Below are positions 42,636-52,900 of a DNA stretch of 64,000 nucleotides, one piece after another. The DNA is taken from the NCBI GenBank assembly GCA_016716385.1, contig JADJWL010000025.1, forward strand, positions 124,001 through 188,000. Reading direction: 5' to 3'. This DNA comes from Bryobacterales bacterium. Its GTDB lineage: Bacteria; Acidobacteriota; Terriglobia; Bryobacterales; Bryobacteraceae. The notes under the pieces are model-generated. The model saw only the letters and a program-made list of their open reading frames with translations, was not told where the DNA came from and made no database searches. Positions within the stretch are counted from its first letter, which is position 1. Every line of letters begins with the position of its first letter. The translations under genes were made by a program, and so were the position numbers.

Positions 42636-43973
42636 TCAACGGACCGTTTGCCGCATTGCGCCCGAAGCGTGGGCCAGTTCCAGGCGCGCATGGGCGTGGT
42701 GAAACAGAGCAGCGGTCTGGTTGTCGCGCGCGCGGGACAGGCGCGTCTGAGCCTCGGTGACCTCAAGACTGGTGGCGACGCCCGCCTCATACCGGCGCCG
42801 CGCTTGCTCGAGCTCCATCTCCGCCAGCCCAACGCCGCCGTCCGCCACCTGCACCTCTTCGCGGGCGGTACGGAGCGCGTCGAGCGCAAGCTCGACGTCG
42901 AGCTCGATCTGTTCTTCGATGTCGCGCGTGCGACGGCGCTCGGCGCGGTACTGCGAGGCTGCTTCCGCCCGCCGCGCGTCGCGACGCCCGCCGTCGAACA
43001 GCGGCACCCGGAGTGCCGCGCCGAATGTGCGGGTGGGCAGAGCGCTGTTGATACTGCCGCCGATGGAGCCGTAGTCGCCAAGAAGATGGAGAGACGGAAT
43101 CCGTTCCAGGGCGACGGCGCGGCTTGCCTCGAGGGCGGCCTGCTCCCGCTGACGCTGCGCCCGCAGGTCGGCGCGGACCAACAACGCTTTGGATGCGGCG
43201 CGCTCCAGAACCGCAGCCTCTTCCTCGTCGGCGCTGAGCCTCTCCGCCAGCGTCAACGCAGTATCGAGACGCGCCCCCATCGCGCGGAGCAGAAGCAGCC
43301 TGGTTCGCTTGTGCTCGTTGCGGGCGACGAGACGGCGCTGCTGCTCGTTCGCAAGCTGCACGCGGGCGCGCGTGACCTCGACGCCAGTTCCCGTGCCCGC
43401 GTCCTTCAGGCTCTCCGCCTGCTTCAGCAGCGCCGCCGCCAACGTGACGTTGGCCTCCGCCGTCTCGACATCGGCCTGAGCACGGAGAGCCCCGACGTAG
43501 GCTCGCGCCACGGCTAGAGCGACCTGGTCCGCCGCTGCCTGTTCGGCGGCGCGCGAGGCAGACACGCCGGTTCTGGCGGAGCGCAGACGCCGCCACGCAC
43601 TCAAGTCGAAGACTGTCTGCGTGCCGGTGGCGCGAATGTCGAACACGTTGAACGGACCCACAAACTCGGGCGGGGCGAAGGGCGTGCCCGGAATGGTGAA
43701 CCGGACGCCGAACGCTGCGATGTTCCTGGTGAGGCTCTGCTGGCTGATGGACGCGTCCACGTTTGGAAGCAGCGCCGCGCGCGCCTGTCCGGAGCGCGCC
43801 TCGGCCTGCCGCGTCGCTTCGGCGGCCAGTTCCACCTGGGCGTTGCCTTCGGGAGCCGTCGCGATCTCGATCGCCCTGCGCAGAGAGAGCTCCACCGGGC
43901 CGCGGGTCTGCAACCCTTCCTGCGCCTGTACTGTGGGAACCAATAGAGCAAGAGCGCCAACGAGGTACCGCAT
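42636..43973 (-). CDS. TolC family outer-membrane efflux protein
   Basis: A 445-residue protein with a signal peptide (MRYLVGALALLVPTVQA). Two repeats of long amphipathic helices, rich in Ala, Arg and Glu, are visible (about 45-240 and 260-435), as in TolC; LLPNVDASISQ and GSINSALPTRTFGAALRVPLFDGGRR are strand-type segments. The ATG directly follows the stop of the tetR gene. It forms the exit channel of the pump. Confidence 0.88.
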   Translation of the reverse strand: MRYLVGALALLVPTVQAQEGLQTRGPVELSLRRAIEIATAPEGNAQVELAAEATRQAEARSGQARAALLPNVDASISQQSLTRNIAAFGVRFTIPGTPFAPPEFVGPFNVFDIRATGTQTVFDLSAWRRLRSARTGVSASRAAEQAAADQVALAVARAYVGALRAQADVETAEANVTLAAALLKQAESLKDAGTGTGVEVTRARVQLANEQQRRLVARNEHKRTRLLLLRAMGARLDTALTLAERLSADEEEAAVLERAASKALLVRADLRAQRQREQAALEASRAVALERIPSLHLLGDYGSIGGSINSALPTRTFGAALRVPLFDGGRRDARRAEAASQYRAERRRTRDIEEQIELDVELALDALRTAREEVQVADGGVGLAEMELEQARRRYEAGVATSLEVTEAQTRLSRARDNQTAALFHHAHARLELAHASGAMRQTVR

Positions 43974-44606
43974 CTAGGACTCCAGCGGCGCGCGAAATCC
44001 GGCGCTGAGAAAGCTCACCAGCCGCCGGGTCAGGGCGGCCGGGTTCGACTGCCGGACACGGCCGTCAGAGAACGCCTCCAGGTGCCGGCTGGATTGCAGC
44101 GACCACATCAGGAGTCCCACACTGAAGTGGATCCGCCACAGGATCTCTTCGGGCGGCAGACCCGGCGCCGCGCGGCGGAACGCCTGCTTGAAGCGCCGCA
44201 CCATCTCCGGAAAGTGGCGCTGCAGTATCTCGACCATCAGACCCTCCCGCTCGGTGTGGACTCGCGCCATCATGCGCGCGAAGTGCGTGCCACGCGGACT
44301 CTTGCCCAGATCGACGACCGGCCCCACGAACGCATGCATCACCTTTTCGAGCGCCGGCGGATGAGCGGCGGATTCGGCGGCATCCAGTTGCTCCAGCCGG
44401 ACACGATTCGCTTCGGCCAGGCGCCGCAGCAGGAGCGCTTCGATCAAACCATCCTTCGAACGGAAGTGGTAGTGGATGGCTGCCAGATTCACGCTCGCCG
44501 CGGCCGTGATCTGGCGCAGCGAGGTGTTCCCGATGCCGTTTTCGGCAAACAGATGCTCGGCGGCGTCGAGGATGCGTTCCGCCGTGGTGGTCGCGACTTG
44601 ATTCAT
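43974..44606 (-). CDS. TetR/AcrR family repressor of the efflux operon
   Basis: A 210-residue regulator: N-terminal helix-turn-helix ILDAAEHLFAENGIGNTSLRQITAAASVNLAAIHYHFRSKDGL (positions about 11-54), then a ligand-binding domain resembling the CerR/YbiH group. It heads the transcript for TolC, HlyD, two ATPases and two permeases and probably represses it. The ATG at 44606 lies only a few bases from the predicted transcription start. Confidence 0.92.
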   Translation of the reverse strand: MNQVATTTAERILDAAEHLFAENGIGNTSLRQITAAASVNLAAIHYHFRSKDGLIEALLLRRLAEANRVRLEQLDAAESAAHPPALEKVMHAFVGPVVDLGKSPRGTHFARMMARVHTEREGLMVEILQRHFPEMVRRFKQAFRRAAPGLPPEEILWRIHFSVGLLMWSLQSSRHLEAFSDGRVRQSNPAALTRRLVSFLSAGFRAPLES

Positions 44607-44647
44607 ACGACTGTTTGAATTATACGACTGCTTCAGATTGGAATCAA
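44605..44647 (-). promoter_or_regulatory. Promoter and candidate operator of the tetR efflux operon
   Basis: On the minus strand TTGATT (44647-44642), 17 bases, then a perfect TATAAT (44624-44619) form a near-consensus sigma70 promoter; transcription should start near 44612, about six bases before the tetR ATG. A 9-bp direct repeat ATACGACTG (44605-44613 and 44622-44630, 17 bases apart) flanks and overlaps the -10 box, a plausible TetR binding site. Confidence 0.6.
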
Positions 44648-44671
44648 GGACAATGTGGTAGATTCCGGACC

Positions 44672-45103
44672 ATGCGGATTCAAACTGTTTTTGCGATCGG
44701 TGTGGCGTTCCTGGCCGGGTGCGCCGGCGGCATGTACCAGGGGAAGCAAGAGGCCGCCAAAGCGGCGGACGGCAGGGTCTTCGAGCTACGGACGTACACG
44801 GCGGAGCAGGGGAAGCTGGATGCGGTGAACGCCCGCTTCCGCAACCACACGACGAAGCTGCTCGAGAAGCACGGCATGGAAAATGTCGGCTACTGGGTGC
44901 CGCAGGACGAACCGCTGCACTCCTCCACGTTGATCTACATCGTGGCGCATAAGAACCGGGATGCCGCCAAGGCGTCGTGGGACGCGTTCCGCGCCGATCC
45001 GGAGTGGATCAAGGTCAAGGAAGAGTCGGAGAAAGCCGGCCGCCTGGTCTCCAAGGTGGACGTGGTGTTCATGGACGCGGTGGATTACTCGAAGATGCAG
45101 TAG
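44672..45103 (+). CDS. NIPSNAP family lipoprotein
   Basis: A 143-residue protein from ATG 44672; the frame extends to 44615 across the tetR promoter. FLAGC is a lipobox. VFELRTYTAEQGKLDAVNARFRNHTTKLLEKHGM is the NIPSNAP dimeric alpha/beta-barrel pattern, and LIYIVAHKNRDAAKASWDAF completes it. The function of bacterial NIPSNAP proteins is not known. It overlaps the convergent BNR gene by 35 bases. Confidence 0.85.
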   Translation: MRIQTVFAIGVAFLAGCAGGMYQGKQEAAKAADGRVFELRTYTAEQGKLDAVNARFRNHTTKLLEKHGMENVGYWVPQDEPLHSSTLIYIVAHKNRDAAKASWDAFRADPEWIKVKEESEKAGRLVSKVDVVFMDAVDYSKMQ

Positions 45104-46472
45104 CGTTCACCCTCTCCGGGCGGGCCTGCGGCCCTTGCATCTCCGACGGCAGAACGAACACGTCACCGGCGCGATTGGCGAAGTAGAGACGCGATTCCGA
45201 GGGGGCAAACGCGTCTCCGTCCGCCCAGATGGCGTAGAAGCCCGGATGCGCGTTGAGGGGGCGCCGGACGTAGGTGTGGTTGTAGCGGCTGTTGCGGGTC
45301 ATCTGGTGGGTCCTCCGCCAGGACTTGCCTTCGTCCCGGCTCTCCCACAGTTCGATCTCCCCGCCGGTCCCGTACGCCTGGGGGCCGCGTCCGGTGGGAC
45401 CAATGAAGCGCCAGAGTCCTTTCTCCAGGTAGAGCGACCCGTGGTCGTAGTTATGATCCGTGGGCGCCACCCTGCGGTGCTCCCACGTCGTGCCCGTCCA
45501 GCGCGCCGTGTGCAGCAAGCGTGGCTTGTTCTTCGGCCCGGACTCGTATCCCTTGCTCGTCAGGTACAGCAGCACGGGGCGGCCCGCGGCGTCGAACTGC
45601 AGGTCCTTCAAGTAGACGAGCAGGCCTTCGCGGCGGAAGTCGCGCACCAGCGCGGCGCTGTGCTCGTCGGAAACCGGCAGCGGAACGGGCTTGCCTGCCG
45701 CGGTCGTCCATGTTTGGCCGAAATCCCGTGTCTCGAGGTAGTAGAGATTCGTGCGCTCGTTCAGCCCGAGCGGCGGTGGATGAATGTCGAAGGCCGTGCC
45801 GATGCGTTCCTCATGCGGCCAGCTCACCTGGTAATGGCCCCAGAGCGCGAACGCCAGCCGCTGCGGCTCGGACCAGGCGCGGCCGTCTGGGCTTGTCATC
45901 CAATAGAGAGCGCGCCCGCTCGAACGGCTCTCGGGAATGCGCTGGTAGCGCGTGTGCAAGAACAGAAAGCCCTGGCCCGGAAGATGCCACGGTTGTGTAT
46001 AGGAGAAATTCGTCTCCAGAACGAACTCGAAGTCGTCGATGGAATACGGCTTCCGGCTGCGATGGATAAAGGACGGCCGCGAGGTGCCGTGAGCGCTTGA
46101 GAAGATCCAGATGTGGCCGTCGCCGTCAATCGAGATGGTTGGGTTGTCGTGGGCATCGGAGGTCTTCTTGTTCAGCAGGAGCGTGGGACGCGGCACGGTG
46201 CCGGTGGCGTGGTCGAAGTAGGAGACCATGTGCAGCAGTTCGTCATGCTTGCCTTTCGCGCTACCTCCGTAGCAGAAGAACGTCTTGTCGGCTTCCTTCG
46301 AGTAGATCGCGAACGGAGCGTGCTGCTGCGGGTAGACGGCGAACCCGCCGCTGTACTTGTACTTGAACTCATCCTGCGAAGGCTGGTTGAAATACCAGAT
46401 GCCGCGATAGCCGTCCTCGGTGACGGCCGCGGCCAGCGTCAGCGATGCGAGCAGAAGAATGCCGCGCCTCAC
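45069..46472 (-). CDS. BNR/Asp-box repeat exported protein
   Basis: A 467-residue protein; GTG 46472 overlaps the upstream stop (GTGA) and gives a signal peptide (MRRGILLLASLTLAAAV). Asp-box motifs (S/T-x-D-x-G-x-x-W) occur in SPDGRAWSEP, TRDFGQTWTT and SRDEGKSWRR, typical of sialidase-like six-bladed propellers. GYRGIWYFNQ opens the mature part. No sialidase Arg triad could be confirmed, so it may bind or hydrolyse a glycan. Confidence 0.75.
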   Translation of the reverse strand: MRRGILLLASLTLAAAVTEDGYRGIWYFNQPSQDEFKYKYSGGFAVYPQQHAPFAIYSKEADKTFFCYGGSAKGKHDELLHMVSYFDHATGTVPRPTLLLNKKTSDAHDNPTISIDGDGHIWIFSSAHGTSRPSFIHRSRKPYSIDDFEFVLETNFSYTQPWHLPGQGFLFLHTRYQRIPESRSSGRALYWMTSPDGRAWSEPQRLAFALWGHYQVSWPHEERIGTAFDIHPPPLGLNERTNLYYLETRDFGQTWTTAAGKPVPLPVSDEHSAALVRDFRREGLLVYLKDLQFDAAGRPVLLYLTSKGYESGPKNKPRLLHTARWTGTTWEHRRVAPTDHNYDHGSLYLEKGLWRFIGPTGRGPQAYGTGGEIELWESRDEGKSWRRTHQMTRNSRYNHTYVRRPLNAHPGFYAIWADGDAFAPSESRLYFANRAGDVFVLPSEMQGPQARPERVNATASSSNPPRP

Positions 46473-47365
46473 TTGCCTGCCCCCAGCCAGCGTCCCACCG
46501 CCCGGGCTGCGCGCCCCAGCGCCCGGACCGTATGGCCGTGACTTGTCGCGACCGCCCGGTCCGTCGTCGTATTCGCCAGTGCGACCGCATCGACGGAGTT
46601 GGTTCCGGCCAGGACGACCGCCTTGACCGGCGCAATACTGCGATTCACCGCCACCACACCCCCGGCGGCATCTAACTGAGCACGGACCTCGGGAGTGAAA
46701 TCCGGCGTCATCTTGGCCGCCAGCGGCCAGGCGCCGGAGGCGGTCCACTCCGCTCCGTTCAGCGGGCGTCCGGGCTCACCGAGGTTCACCACCCGCGGCG
46801 GGGCCAGCAGAATCATGGACTCGCAGCGGTCTCCTCCGCAGCCGCGCCGGCAGCGTTCGCGGTCCAGATACGTGGCATGCTTCGCATCGGAGATCCACAC
46901 GGCCGGCCCCCGGTCCACGCCATCGATCGCATCGGCCCGAGCCCCGTTGCTGGCGTCGCAGATGGTCGCCTCGTGGGCTCCCGCGTACCAATAGACGGCG
47001 CGCCATTTGCCTGGGGCAGCCTCGCGCAGCAGAGCCGAGACGTATTCGGCATCGAGGGGATGCGGGGCAAGCCCGCAATCCTTCGCCCAGAGATGATAGA
47101 AGTGCAGTTCGATCTCGCCCGGACCGGCGGGAAATGCTTGCCCGTAGATGGTCCCGTTGCGGGACACGGCACGCGGCTTGGAATGGCCGGCGCGGAATTC
47201 CGATGGCCGGACATCGCAATCCCGTGCGCTGATCATGAACCGCGGCAGGAAGCGTTCGAGCAGTTCCTGTTCCAGAGCGTCAGGCAGGCTGTCCCGGTCA
47301 GCATCGGCCGCCGCCGTTCCGGATGCGCACAGGCAGGCAAGGGCAACCGCCGTGATCAGCCGCAT
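46469..47365 (-). CDS. Exported protein of unknown function
   Basis: A 298-residue protein with a signal peptide (MRLITAVALACLCASGTAAA). DADRDSLPDALEQ resembles a calcium-binding type 3 repeat. Several Cys pairs (CRRGCGGDRC) and an AVYWYAGAHEATICDASN segment, also seen in some secreted proteins, are present. No family assigned. It is translationally coupled to the BNR gene by a GTGA overlap. Confidence 0.55.
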   Translation of the reverse strand: MRLITAVALACLCASGTAAADADRDSLPDALEQELLERFLPRFMISARDCDVRPSEFRAGHSKPRAVSRNGTIYGQAFPAGPGEIELHFYHLWAKDCGLAPHPLDAEYVSALLREAAPGKWRAVYWYAGAHEATICDASNGARADAIDGVDRGPAVWISDAKHATYLDRERCRRGCGGDRCESMILLAPPRVVNLGEPGRPLNGAEWTASGAWPLAAKMTPDFTPEVRAQLDAAGGVVAVNRSIAPVKAVVLAGTNSVDAVALANTTTDRAVATSHGHTVRALGRAARAVGRWLGAGK

Positions 47366-47378
47366 TGCCCTTACTGTC

Positions 47379-48485
47379 TCACAAATCCACGCCCAGCTCC
47401 TTCCACGCCATGACCTTCCCGCGCCGGATGGCTTCGTGCCCGAGGATCGCCGTCAGAGCTCCCGAGGCCCCCACCTTGATGTCGGCCGGATTGGGCGCGC
47501 CTTTCGTCACGCAGTCATAGAACGCCGTCACATGCGCGTGGCGGGGCTCTTCCTGCTCCGGAGCCAACTGGCGCGGCGCGGCGCCCTGCTCGAGCGGGTA
47601 GAAGTTCTTCGTGCCCATCAGGTCCACCGCGCCCTTGCTGCCGTAGACGTTCACGTACTGCGCGCCCGCCGGCAGCCCACTCGGATGGTAGAGAAGCTGG
47701 GAAAAGGAGAGCGTCGCGCCGTTTGAATACTCGAAGGTCAACTGGTAGCCGTCCATGATGGTGCGGCCTGGAGGATCGTTCTTGTACAGCATCGTTCCGC
47801 CGAACCCAGCCGCGCGCACCGGATACATGCCCGCCGCCCAGTTGCACAGGTCGAGATTGTGCACCGACATCTCGATGAGGTAGCCGCCCGACTTGTTGAC
47901 GTCGAAGTACCAGTCGGCGGACGGACCGTTGTGGTCGAGATCGCGCGCCCCGTTGCGCTGCGCCTTGAGCGCGAGAATCTCGCCGATCTCCCCCTGGCGG
48001 ATCTTCGCGATGGCCTGCGTAATCTGGCGGAAGGACCGGAGCTGCTGGCCGACCATGAACACCTTGTTGCTTGCCTTGGCCGCGCGCACGACGTCCCGGA
48101 CGGTCTCAGCCGTGATCGCGATGGGCTTCTCGCAATAGACGTGCTTGCCCGCCTTGAGCGCCGCGATCGCCATCTCAGCATGCAGGTGCGGCGGAGTGGC
48201 GATGAACACCGCATCGATATCCTTGCGATCGAGGATCGGACGCCAGTCTTTGTACGTTTGTGGATTGTCGCGTGCGGCGGTGGTGGCAGCCTTGTCGAGA
48301 CGGTCAGCCTTGATGTCGCACAGCGCCGCGACACGGGCGCGGGGATCTTCGAGCACGCCCTGCATGACGTAGGCGCCGCGGTTCCCCACGCCGATCATGG
48401 CGGTTCCGGACCGGTCTCCGGAAGACTGTCCGAATGCCGCGTGGCTGGCCAGGCTGGACGTGAGCAGGAAATGGCGTCGGTTCAT
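47379..48485 (-). CDS. Gfo/Idh/MocA family oxidoreductase, Tat-exported
   Basis: A 368-residue protein from ATG 48485 (AGGAGA upstream); the longer frame to 48674 lies in the M20 gene. MNRRHFLLTSSLASHAAFG is a twin-arginine signal. The nucleotide-binding loop is MIGVGNRGAYV and the substrate Lys is in EKPIAIT. It likely oxidises or modifies a sugar derivative with a tightly bound NAD(P) in the periplasm (inference). It is followed by the gene for an exported protein. Confidence 0.88.
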   Translation of the reverse strand: MNRRHFLLTSSLASHAAFGQSSGDRSGTAMIGVGNRGAYVMQGVLEDPRARVAALCDIKADRLDKAATTAARDNPQTYKDWRPILDRKDIDAVFIATPPHLHAEMAIAALKAGKHVYCEKPIAITAETVRDVVRAAKASNKVFMVGQQLRSFRQITQAIAKIRQGEIGEILALKAQRNGARDLDHNGPSADWYFDVNKSGGYLIEMSVHNLDLCNWAAGMYPVRAAGFGGTMLYKNDPPGRTIMDGYQLTFEYSNGATLSFSQLLYHPSGLPAGAQYVNVYGSKGAVDLMGTKNFYPLEQGAAPRQLAPEQEEPRHAHVTAFYDCVTKGAPNPADIKVGASGALTAILGHEAIRRGKVMAWKELGVDL

Positions 48486-48495
48486 AATGGCTCTC

Positions 48496-49794
48496 CTAAT
48501 TGGAATGGACCCCGCACCAGCGGCACACAAAAAGCAGGAGCGCCCGTGCCGCGGCGGCGAGTGAATCGAGTTCGACGTACTCATCGGGACCGTGGGTGTT
48601 GCCCCCGCGCCCGCCCCAAAGAATCGCCGGAATACCGAAGTGATGGAAGACGTACATGTCGCATGGGCCTTCAATACCCTGCACAGGCGGCGCGTGACCC
48701 AGCGCCCGGGCAGCGCACGTCGAGAACTCCCGGATCAGAGGCGCCTCCGGATCGAGCGCCGAGCCAGGCAGCCAGCGGATCGGGTACTCCATCAGGGGTC
48801 GCATGCGAAAGGTCTCCGGCCAGGCAGCCAGCAGTTGTTCGAACCAGGCCTGGAAGCCCGCGTCGATGTCTTCCAGTTTCTCACCCGGCATCGTCTGCCA
48901 AAAAAGCGCGACGCGGCAAACCGCGGGCGTGCAGGTAGGTTCACCCGTCCCCCACGGCCCCGTGGAGATGCCGGTGACGGTGACCGGCGCCGGGTCGGCC
49001 AGGTGCGCGTAGTAGGGATGCACCGCGAGCGACGCGTGGCGGCCGCGGCTGAACTCGCTCAGTCCTTCGAGGAAGCGCCGCAGTTGCTGGACGACGCCCG
49101 CCTCCTCAGGAGTTTCGCACAGGATTCCCGCATTCGGCGCGCGAAACGTCAGGTGGACCGTGCGCCCCCCGCGCTGAGCCGGGCAGATGCGCAGGAACGA
49201 GGGTTCGGAGATGACGGCGGCATCGCCATTGGCGCCAACCAGGCGGCCGGCAAGTGTGCCGTTGACGCCACCGAACTCCTCGTCCACGACGGATTCGATG
49301 ACGAGGTCTCCGTTTAACTCGATATCGAGCGCGGCGAGCGTTTCGGCGACGAAGAGATTGGTGGCAAAGCCGCCCTTCATGTCATTCGACCCGCGCCCGT
49401 ACAGATGCGTCCCGCAGATCTCGGCGCCGAACGGGTCCCGCGTCCAGGGCTGCGATCCGGCCGGCACCGTGTCCGCATGGCCGGACAACACCAGAGAGCG
49501 ACCGCCCCCGCGTCCTGTCCGGCGCGCCATCAGGTTGGGACGGCCCTGGTAATCCCGGCCGGGCCAATAGAGGGGATGCTCCGTCAGTCCAGGCACATCC
49601 CTCGGCGAATACAAAACGGGCTCCCAGCCGGCCCCGGAAAGGACGCCGGCCGCATACTCCTGGCAGGCAGACTCGGCGCCGGCCGGCGCACGGTTTTCCG
49701 ACGGGCGGCGCACGAGTTCGGTCAGGATCTCCACCAGCCTCGGCTGGTGCACGTCGAGGTGCGAGAGAAGCCTTGCTTCGAGGGCTGAAACCAT
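48496..49794 (-). CDS. M20 family peptidase/deacylase (ArgE/DapE-like)
   Basis: A 432-residue enzyme from ATG 49794; upstream codons to 49884 overlap the divergent receptor promoter. Zinc ligands are visible in LSGHADTVPAG, GRGSNDMKGG and DEEFGG; the dimerisation domain is in the middle, and the final His in THGPDEYVEL. Substrate unknown (N-acyl amino acid or peptide). It precedes the Gfo/Idh gene on the same strand with ten bases between. Confidence 0.85.
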   Translation of the reverse strand: MVSALEARLLSHLDVHQPRLVEILTELVRRPSENRAPAGAESACQEYAAGVLSGAGWEPVLYSPRDVPGLTEHPLYWPGRDYQGRPNLMARRTGRGGGRSLVLSGHADTVPAGSQPWTRDPFGAEICGTHLYGRGSNDMKGGFATNLFVAETLAALDIELNGDLVIESVVDEEFGGVNGTLAGRLVGANGDAAVISEPSFLRICPAQRGGRTVHLTFRAPNAGILCETPEEAGVVQQLRRFLEGLSEFSRGRHASLAVHPYYAHLADPAPVTVTGISTGPWGTGEPTCTPAVCRVALFWQTMPGEKLEDIDAGFQAWFEQLLAAWPETFRMRPLMEYPIRWLPGSALDPEAPLIREFSTCAARALGHAPPVQGIEGPCDMYVFHHFGIPAILWGGRGGNTHGPDEYVELDSLAAAARALLLFVCRWCGVHSN

Positions 49795-49809
49795 CAGGTG
49801 AACACAGTA

Positions 49810-49820
49810 TTGTGACACAA
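49810..49820. promoter_or_regulatory. Palindrome in the divergent M20/receptor region
   Basis: TTGTGACACAA is a perfect 5-1-5 palindrome 16 bases before the M20 start codon and about 125 bases before the receptor start. It could be an operator shared by both genes. Confidence 0.3.
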
Positions 49821-49891
49821 AAGCCGGGTAACTTGCAGAGGGAAACATAACTTTTTGGCATTCCCCCCTTTTCTGCGCCCTCAACCCGAGG

Positions 49892-49926
49892 TATACTTTT
49901 CGTTACTAAGTATCCGTCAGGGGAGG
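49892..49926 (+). promoter_or_regulatory. -10 box and ribosome-binding site of the Oar-like gene
   Basis: TATACT (49892-49897) is a good -10 candidate, with no strong -35 box at the right distance. GGGAGG (49921-49926) lies nine bases before ATG 49936 and decides that start over the longer frame from 49855. Confidence 0.4.
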
Positions 49927-49935
49927 TTCACCTCA

Positions 49936-52900
49936 ATGCTTCGTATCCTCACAGTCCTGCTTCTCGCCGCCGTCTCCGGTCTGGCGCAAACCAGTGGAAC
50001 CATCAGCGGCTTCGCCCGCGACCCGTCCGGCGCCGCAGTTGCAAACCTGCGGGTGATCGTGACGAATGAGCGCACCGGCGCGGCGCGCGAGGCCGAATCC
50101 GACGCGACCGGCTTCTACCAGGTGCTGGCCCTGACGTCGGGAACCTACACTATCGACGCGGAAGGGGCTGGTTTCAAGCGCTTCCGGAACACGGGCGTGA
50201 TTCTCCGGGTAGACGAGAACATCCGCGCCGACATCAGCCTGCAACTGGGCCAGGTCAGCGAGTCCATTGAGGTGACGGCCGAGGCCGCGCTGATCGACAC
50301 GCGCTCATCGCAGACGACGGCGACAATCGACGACCGCCGCATTGTGGACCTGCCGCTGGCAGGCCGCAACGTGTTCCGGCTCGCCGCGACTCTTCCGGGC
50401 GTCCTCAATGTGGTCGCGCCGGACAACAGCGACATGAACGACACGCGCAGCGGTCCGCGCATGAACGTGAACGGCGGGCGGCCGAACCAGAACTACAACC
50501 GCTTCAACGGGACGTACTTCAACAACCCGTCGCGCAACACGGGCATGAATGTGCCTCCGCCGGACGCCGTCCAGGAATTCCGCATCCAGACCAGCACGTT
50601 CTCCGCCGATAGCGGGCGGAACCCTGGCGCCAACGTGACCATCGTCAGCCGCCAGGGCACCAATGAGTTTCACGGCACTCTCTGGGAGTTCCACCGCAAC
50701 GACAATCTCAATGCCCGCAGCTTCTTCCAGGCGCGGCGGCCGCAACTGATCCAGAACCAGTTCGGCGCTGCCGTGGGCGGTCCGATCAAGCGCAACAAGG
50801 CATTCATCTTCGGGACCTACGAAGGCACACGGGACCGCAGGCAGGCGTCTGAGGTGAACGCGCTGCTGCCGAGCGCGGCCGAGCGGGCGGGGGACTTCTC
50901 CGCGCTGACCACACGCCAGTTGGTGAACCCTCGCGACAACACACCTTTTGCGAATAACCGCATTCCCTCCTCGCTGTTCGATCCAGCGTCAGTGGGTCTG
51001 CTGCGGCTGCTGCCGGCCGGCGAAGGGCGGATCCAGGCCCTGGGGCCAGCCCAGCGCGATGCCGAGTTGTTCATGCTCCGTCACGACCTTGTACTCACGC
51101 AGAACCAGACTCTCTTCGCGCATTACTACCTGAACCAGACCAGTGTGACCGAGAGTGAACTCGCCTACGCCAGCAACATCTCCGGCTGGACCGGACGGAC
51201 GCGTGGTCCGCGCGCGCAGAATGCCGGGATCAACCACACTTGGACCATCAATCCGACGTTGCTGAACCAGCTCACGTTGGGATTCACCCGTTCGTTCTCT
51301 TTGGACGAGCCCACGGTCACTCGCACTCCAGCCGACCTGGGCATCCAGGGCATGCCGATGTACACCAACGGCGGCAGCCCACAGTTCAACGTCGCGGGCC
51401 GCTTCAACCTGGCGTCCGGCGGACCGGTGAAATTCGCTTCGAACACGTACCAGATTCAGAACATGGTGAGCAAGGTTCTGGGCAACCACACGCTGAAGGT
51501 CGGCTTCGAGTTCCTCGACCTCGGGTTCTTCCAATCGTTCCTCGGCCCCCCCCAGTTCACGTTTAACGGACAGCGCACGGGTGCCGGATTGGCCACACGG
51601 GGCGACCCACTGGCGGATTTCATGCTCGGGGCGTATCAGCAGATCGGCGTCACCAACGGCGTCCGCAATAACGACGGCCTCGCGAACTTCTATGCCGGCT
51701 TCATCCAGGACGACTGGAAGTTCTCGCCGCGATTCACCCTGAACCTGGGCCTTCGCTATGAGGTGTACACGCCCTGGGTGGACAAGTATGACCGCCTGAA
51801 CACGGTCGTGCCCGATCTGAACGTGCGGTCCTCCGTGTTTCCCAACGCTCCGGTCGGCATGCTGTTCCCCGGCGACCGCCCCCGCGGCATGTACAACACG
51901 GACCGCAACAACTTCGCTCCGCGCGTCGGGTTCGCATGGGACGTGAACGGCGACGGCAAGACAGCGGTTCGCGCCGGGTATGGCGTCTTCTTCGACAGCT
52001 TTAACACCGACACGATCGCGCAGGAGAACCCGCCATTCGTCGGCGGCCGGCGGACGTTCTTCGAAGGCTACGTAGCCGATCCGTTCGGCTCGGTCGGCCA
52101 GGTGGCGCCACCAGCGTTCATTGATCCGAACGCGTTCACCTTCACCTTCCCGATCAACGGTTTCTGGAACACGCCGAACGAGAACGGTTTACGCCAGACG
52201 TACGTGCAGTCCTGGAACCTGACGATCCAGCGCCAGTTCCTGCGGGATTACGTGATGTCGGTCGCCTACATCGGCAAGGCCAGCACGAAACTGATCGCCT
52301 ACCGGCCCTTCAACGCCGCGATCTTCGTGCCGGGGCAGTCCACCGAAGCCAACGCCGCGCAGCGCGTGCCGTTCGCCCCGGGCGTCTACGGCCCCGAGAG
52401 CCTCGTGCTCGACAACAGCTTCACCGGCTCGTATCACGGCATGCAGTTGGAGTTGAACCGGCGGTTCTCCGGCGGTTTCCAGCTTGCCAGTTCGTATACG
52501 CTATCCAAGGCGCTCGACACGAGTTCGACGTTCTCGCTCGGGGGCTGCCTGGCTAACCCGTTCGATCACCGGGCGAGCAAGGGCCGCTCGGACTGGGACC
52601 GCCGGCACGCACTGGTGGTGTCCGGCGTCTGGACACCTCCCGTGTTCGCCGCACAAAAGGGAATGGCCGGCCGAGTCCTGGGAGGATGGAATTTCTCGGG
52701 CATCGTGACCGCGCAGAGCGGTTCGCCAGTGACGGCGACCGCGGGCCAGAACCGCGCCTTCGACGGCACGTTCTGCGCCGGCTCGTACCACCCGGACATC
52801 GTCGGCCAGATCCAGCGCGATCATTCGTCCCGCGCCGACATGATCGGCGAGTTCTTCAACCGCTCGGCGTTCGCCCTGCCAGCCATCGGGACCTACGGCA

